64,000 nucleotides of DNA, from NCBI RefSeq assembly GCF_041381155.1, contig NC_091135.1, positions 3,241,620-3,305,619 on the forward strand, in the 5' to 3' direction. This stretch comes from Argopecten irradians. Its lineage: Eukaryota; Mollusca; Bivalvia; Pectinida; Pectinidae. Each line of letters opens with the position of its first letter. The first letter of the stretch is position 1. Made by a program: the position numbers and the translations under genes. This document shows positions 62,907-64,000 of the stretch, piece by piece. The notes under the pieces were generated by a model that was given only the letters and a program-made list of their open reading frames with translations, was not told the origin of the DNA and did no database searches.

Positions 62907-63190
62907 CACATAAATATTCGCAGCTTAAGAAATAAAATAACTCACCTCCAAAACATTCCACGTAGTATGCATCACCGAATCTCATTTAGACAGCACTATT
63001 TCTGATGACGATATACAAACCGTCTACATTCCTATGGTGGAGGTGTTGTCGTCTATATATCTTATTATATTTATGCCAAACGTTGTCTTGACTTAGAATT
63101 TCCATCATGTGAAGTCGTATGGGTAGAATATTCTATAATAATTCCTAATACCTCCTTTGCACAGCTTACAGACCCAATTATAGTATAATT
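62907..63190 (+). pseudogene. non-LTR retrotransposon endonuclease remnant
   Basis: Across two frames the translation shows HINIRSLRNKI, then VVCITESHLDSTISDDDIQ, then GGGVVVYIS and LEFPSCEVVWVE. These are hallmarks of the apurinic-type endonuclease domain of LINE ORF2. Frameshifts and stops show that it is dead. No reverse transcriptase part is visible downstream. Confidence 0.7.
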
Positions 63191-63562
63191 CCTTTTTGGA
63201 ACAATTTGAAAACTCCACTGAAACCGCACTTGATGAAAATCGGCATGTAATAATAATTGAAGACTTGGTCATTTATTGACTCACAGAAACCCGTCACATA
63301 TACTTAGTGATAGTATACGTCCATATTCCTTTTCCATTGTCATACACTAATTACCTACACGTGTAGGTCGAACGCGCGCTTCGTCACTAGATCCCGTGCT
63401 GGTCAGCGATGCGTGCGAAACATGTAGATCACGATAGATTTCTGACCATGATATCGATATATGCCACTATGGTTGAAATGTTCTAATAATTGTTTACGTT
63501 CGATCTGGTGACAATGCTATAAAAATGCTAATTACCGATACTTTAATGATCTTATACAAAAT
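63191..63562. other. AT-rich DNA, possibly decayed LINE continuation
   Basis: Only scattered short peptides; nothing can be assigned. Confidence 0.35.
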
Positions 63563-63686
63563 TAGTCCGCTAAACCTGCCTATATTATTAGTTTTTGTTT
63601 TTTTTAAATGACCTCCTAATATATACATTAGGCTAAAAAAAAAAAAAATTAAAAAGCCTAATAATATAGGCAGGTTTAGCGGACTG
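63563..63686. mobile_element. 124-bp fold-back MITE with 9-bp target duplication
   Basis: TAGTCCGCTAAACCTGCCTA TATTATTA arm and its inverse ending TAGGCAGGTTTAGCGGACTG, flanked by ATACAAAAT (63554-63562 and 63687-63695). The loop contains poly-T and poly-A. Confidence 0.88.
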
Positions 63687-63699
63687 ATACAAAATATGC

Positions 63700-64000
63700 T
63701 AGGTCCCTGTGGTTGTTATTTAGAGACGCTCAATCATGTAATGATATGTGTAAATTATTTTCTGAAAAAAATACTCAGAATATGCCCGTGTTTGTATTCC
63801 CACTAAAAATATTATTATAAGACCAAATGATAAGCCGTGTTTACATATGAATTACGACATGAAATAAGAGTGAGAAATAGGTTACATAAAAATCTTAAAC
63901 GTAGCTATTCATTGCTAAATTTAGATAAATTTGAAAAAGCAAAGAAATCATGTCAATAATTTAAAACGCAGAACCAGGGAATTATTTTTCGCTAATGTAA
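63700..64000. other. window end, no gene seen
   Basis: Begins with a right half of the hAT-like MITE (AGGTCCCTGTGG); the rest is AT-rich. Confidence 0.45.

Overview
The window looks like nuclear DNA of an invertebrate animal, most likely a bivalve mollusc. It is AT-rich, its genes are split by GT-AG introns, and it is packed with pearl-type elements (about 155-bp core repeats plus an ACGG microsatellite), tRNA-derived SINEs, fold-back MITEs and minisatellites. I cannot name the species. No CRISPR, operon, phage or bacterial feature is present.

Layout. 1-15.4 kb has no convincing gene: two minisatellites, a TTAA-flanked repeat family, small insertions, and one weak exon-like piece at 298-375. 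16.07-36.95 kb (minus strand) is a 12-exon peroxisomal 3-ketoacyl-CoA thiolase gene (ACAA1 type). It has a PTS2-like N-terminus and a reconstructed length of about 422 residues. Its introns carry five minisatellites, three kinds of pearl-like element, three copies of one MITE family and a 534-bp fold-back. 37-43.7 kb is intergenic, with nested repeats, fold-backs and a SINE. 43.71-53.61 kb (minus strand) is a second multi-exon gene for a protein I do not recognise: a soluble N-terminal part, a Cys-rich membrane segment, and a Pro/Gln-rich tail ending in two PPxY motifs. Its first intron holds a 4.3-kb pearl-like array. 54.1-56.9 kb is a pogo/Tigger-like DDE transposase gene, possibly with a zinc-finger tail pushed out of frame. 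57-64 kb is repeats: a 1.4-kb fold-back element containing a GC-rich array and a run of 31 C, further MITEs, and a non-LTR endonuclease remnant.

Main observation. Several intronic minisatellites look seeded from exon-intron junctions of their host gene. In the thiolase gene the exon 2 donor with about 28 nt of exon is repeated about 54 times in a 60-bp unit that keeps the reading frame. The exon 12 acceptor with 19 nt of exon is repeated about 17 times in a 50-bp unit. The exon 10 acceptor occurs two to three times, and a 47-bp array abuts the exon 4 acceptor. In the second gene a 49-bp array carries an acceptor plus about 20 nt of exon. The introns therefore contain dozens of extra splice-site copies beside the real ones.

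As written, the thiolase gene has two lesions: a small out-of-frame pocket over the nucleophile-cysteine motif in exon 4, and one extra A in a run in exon 5. These may be sequence errors or real decay.
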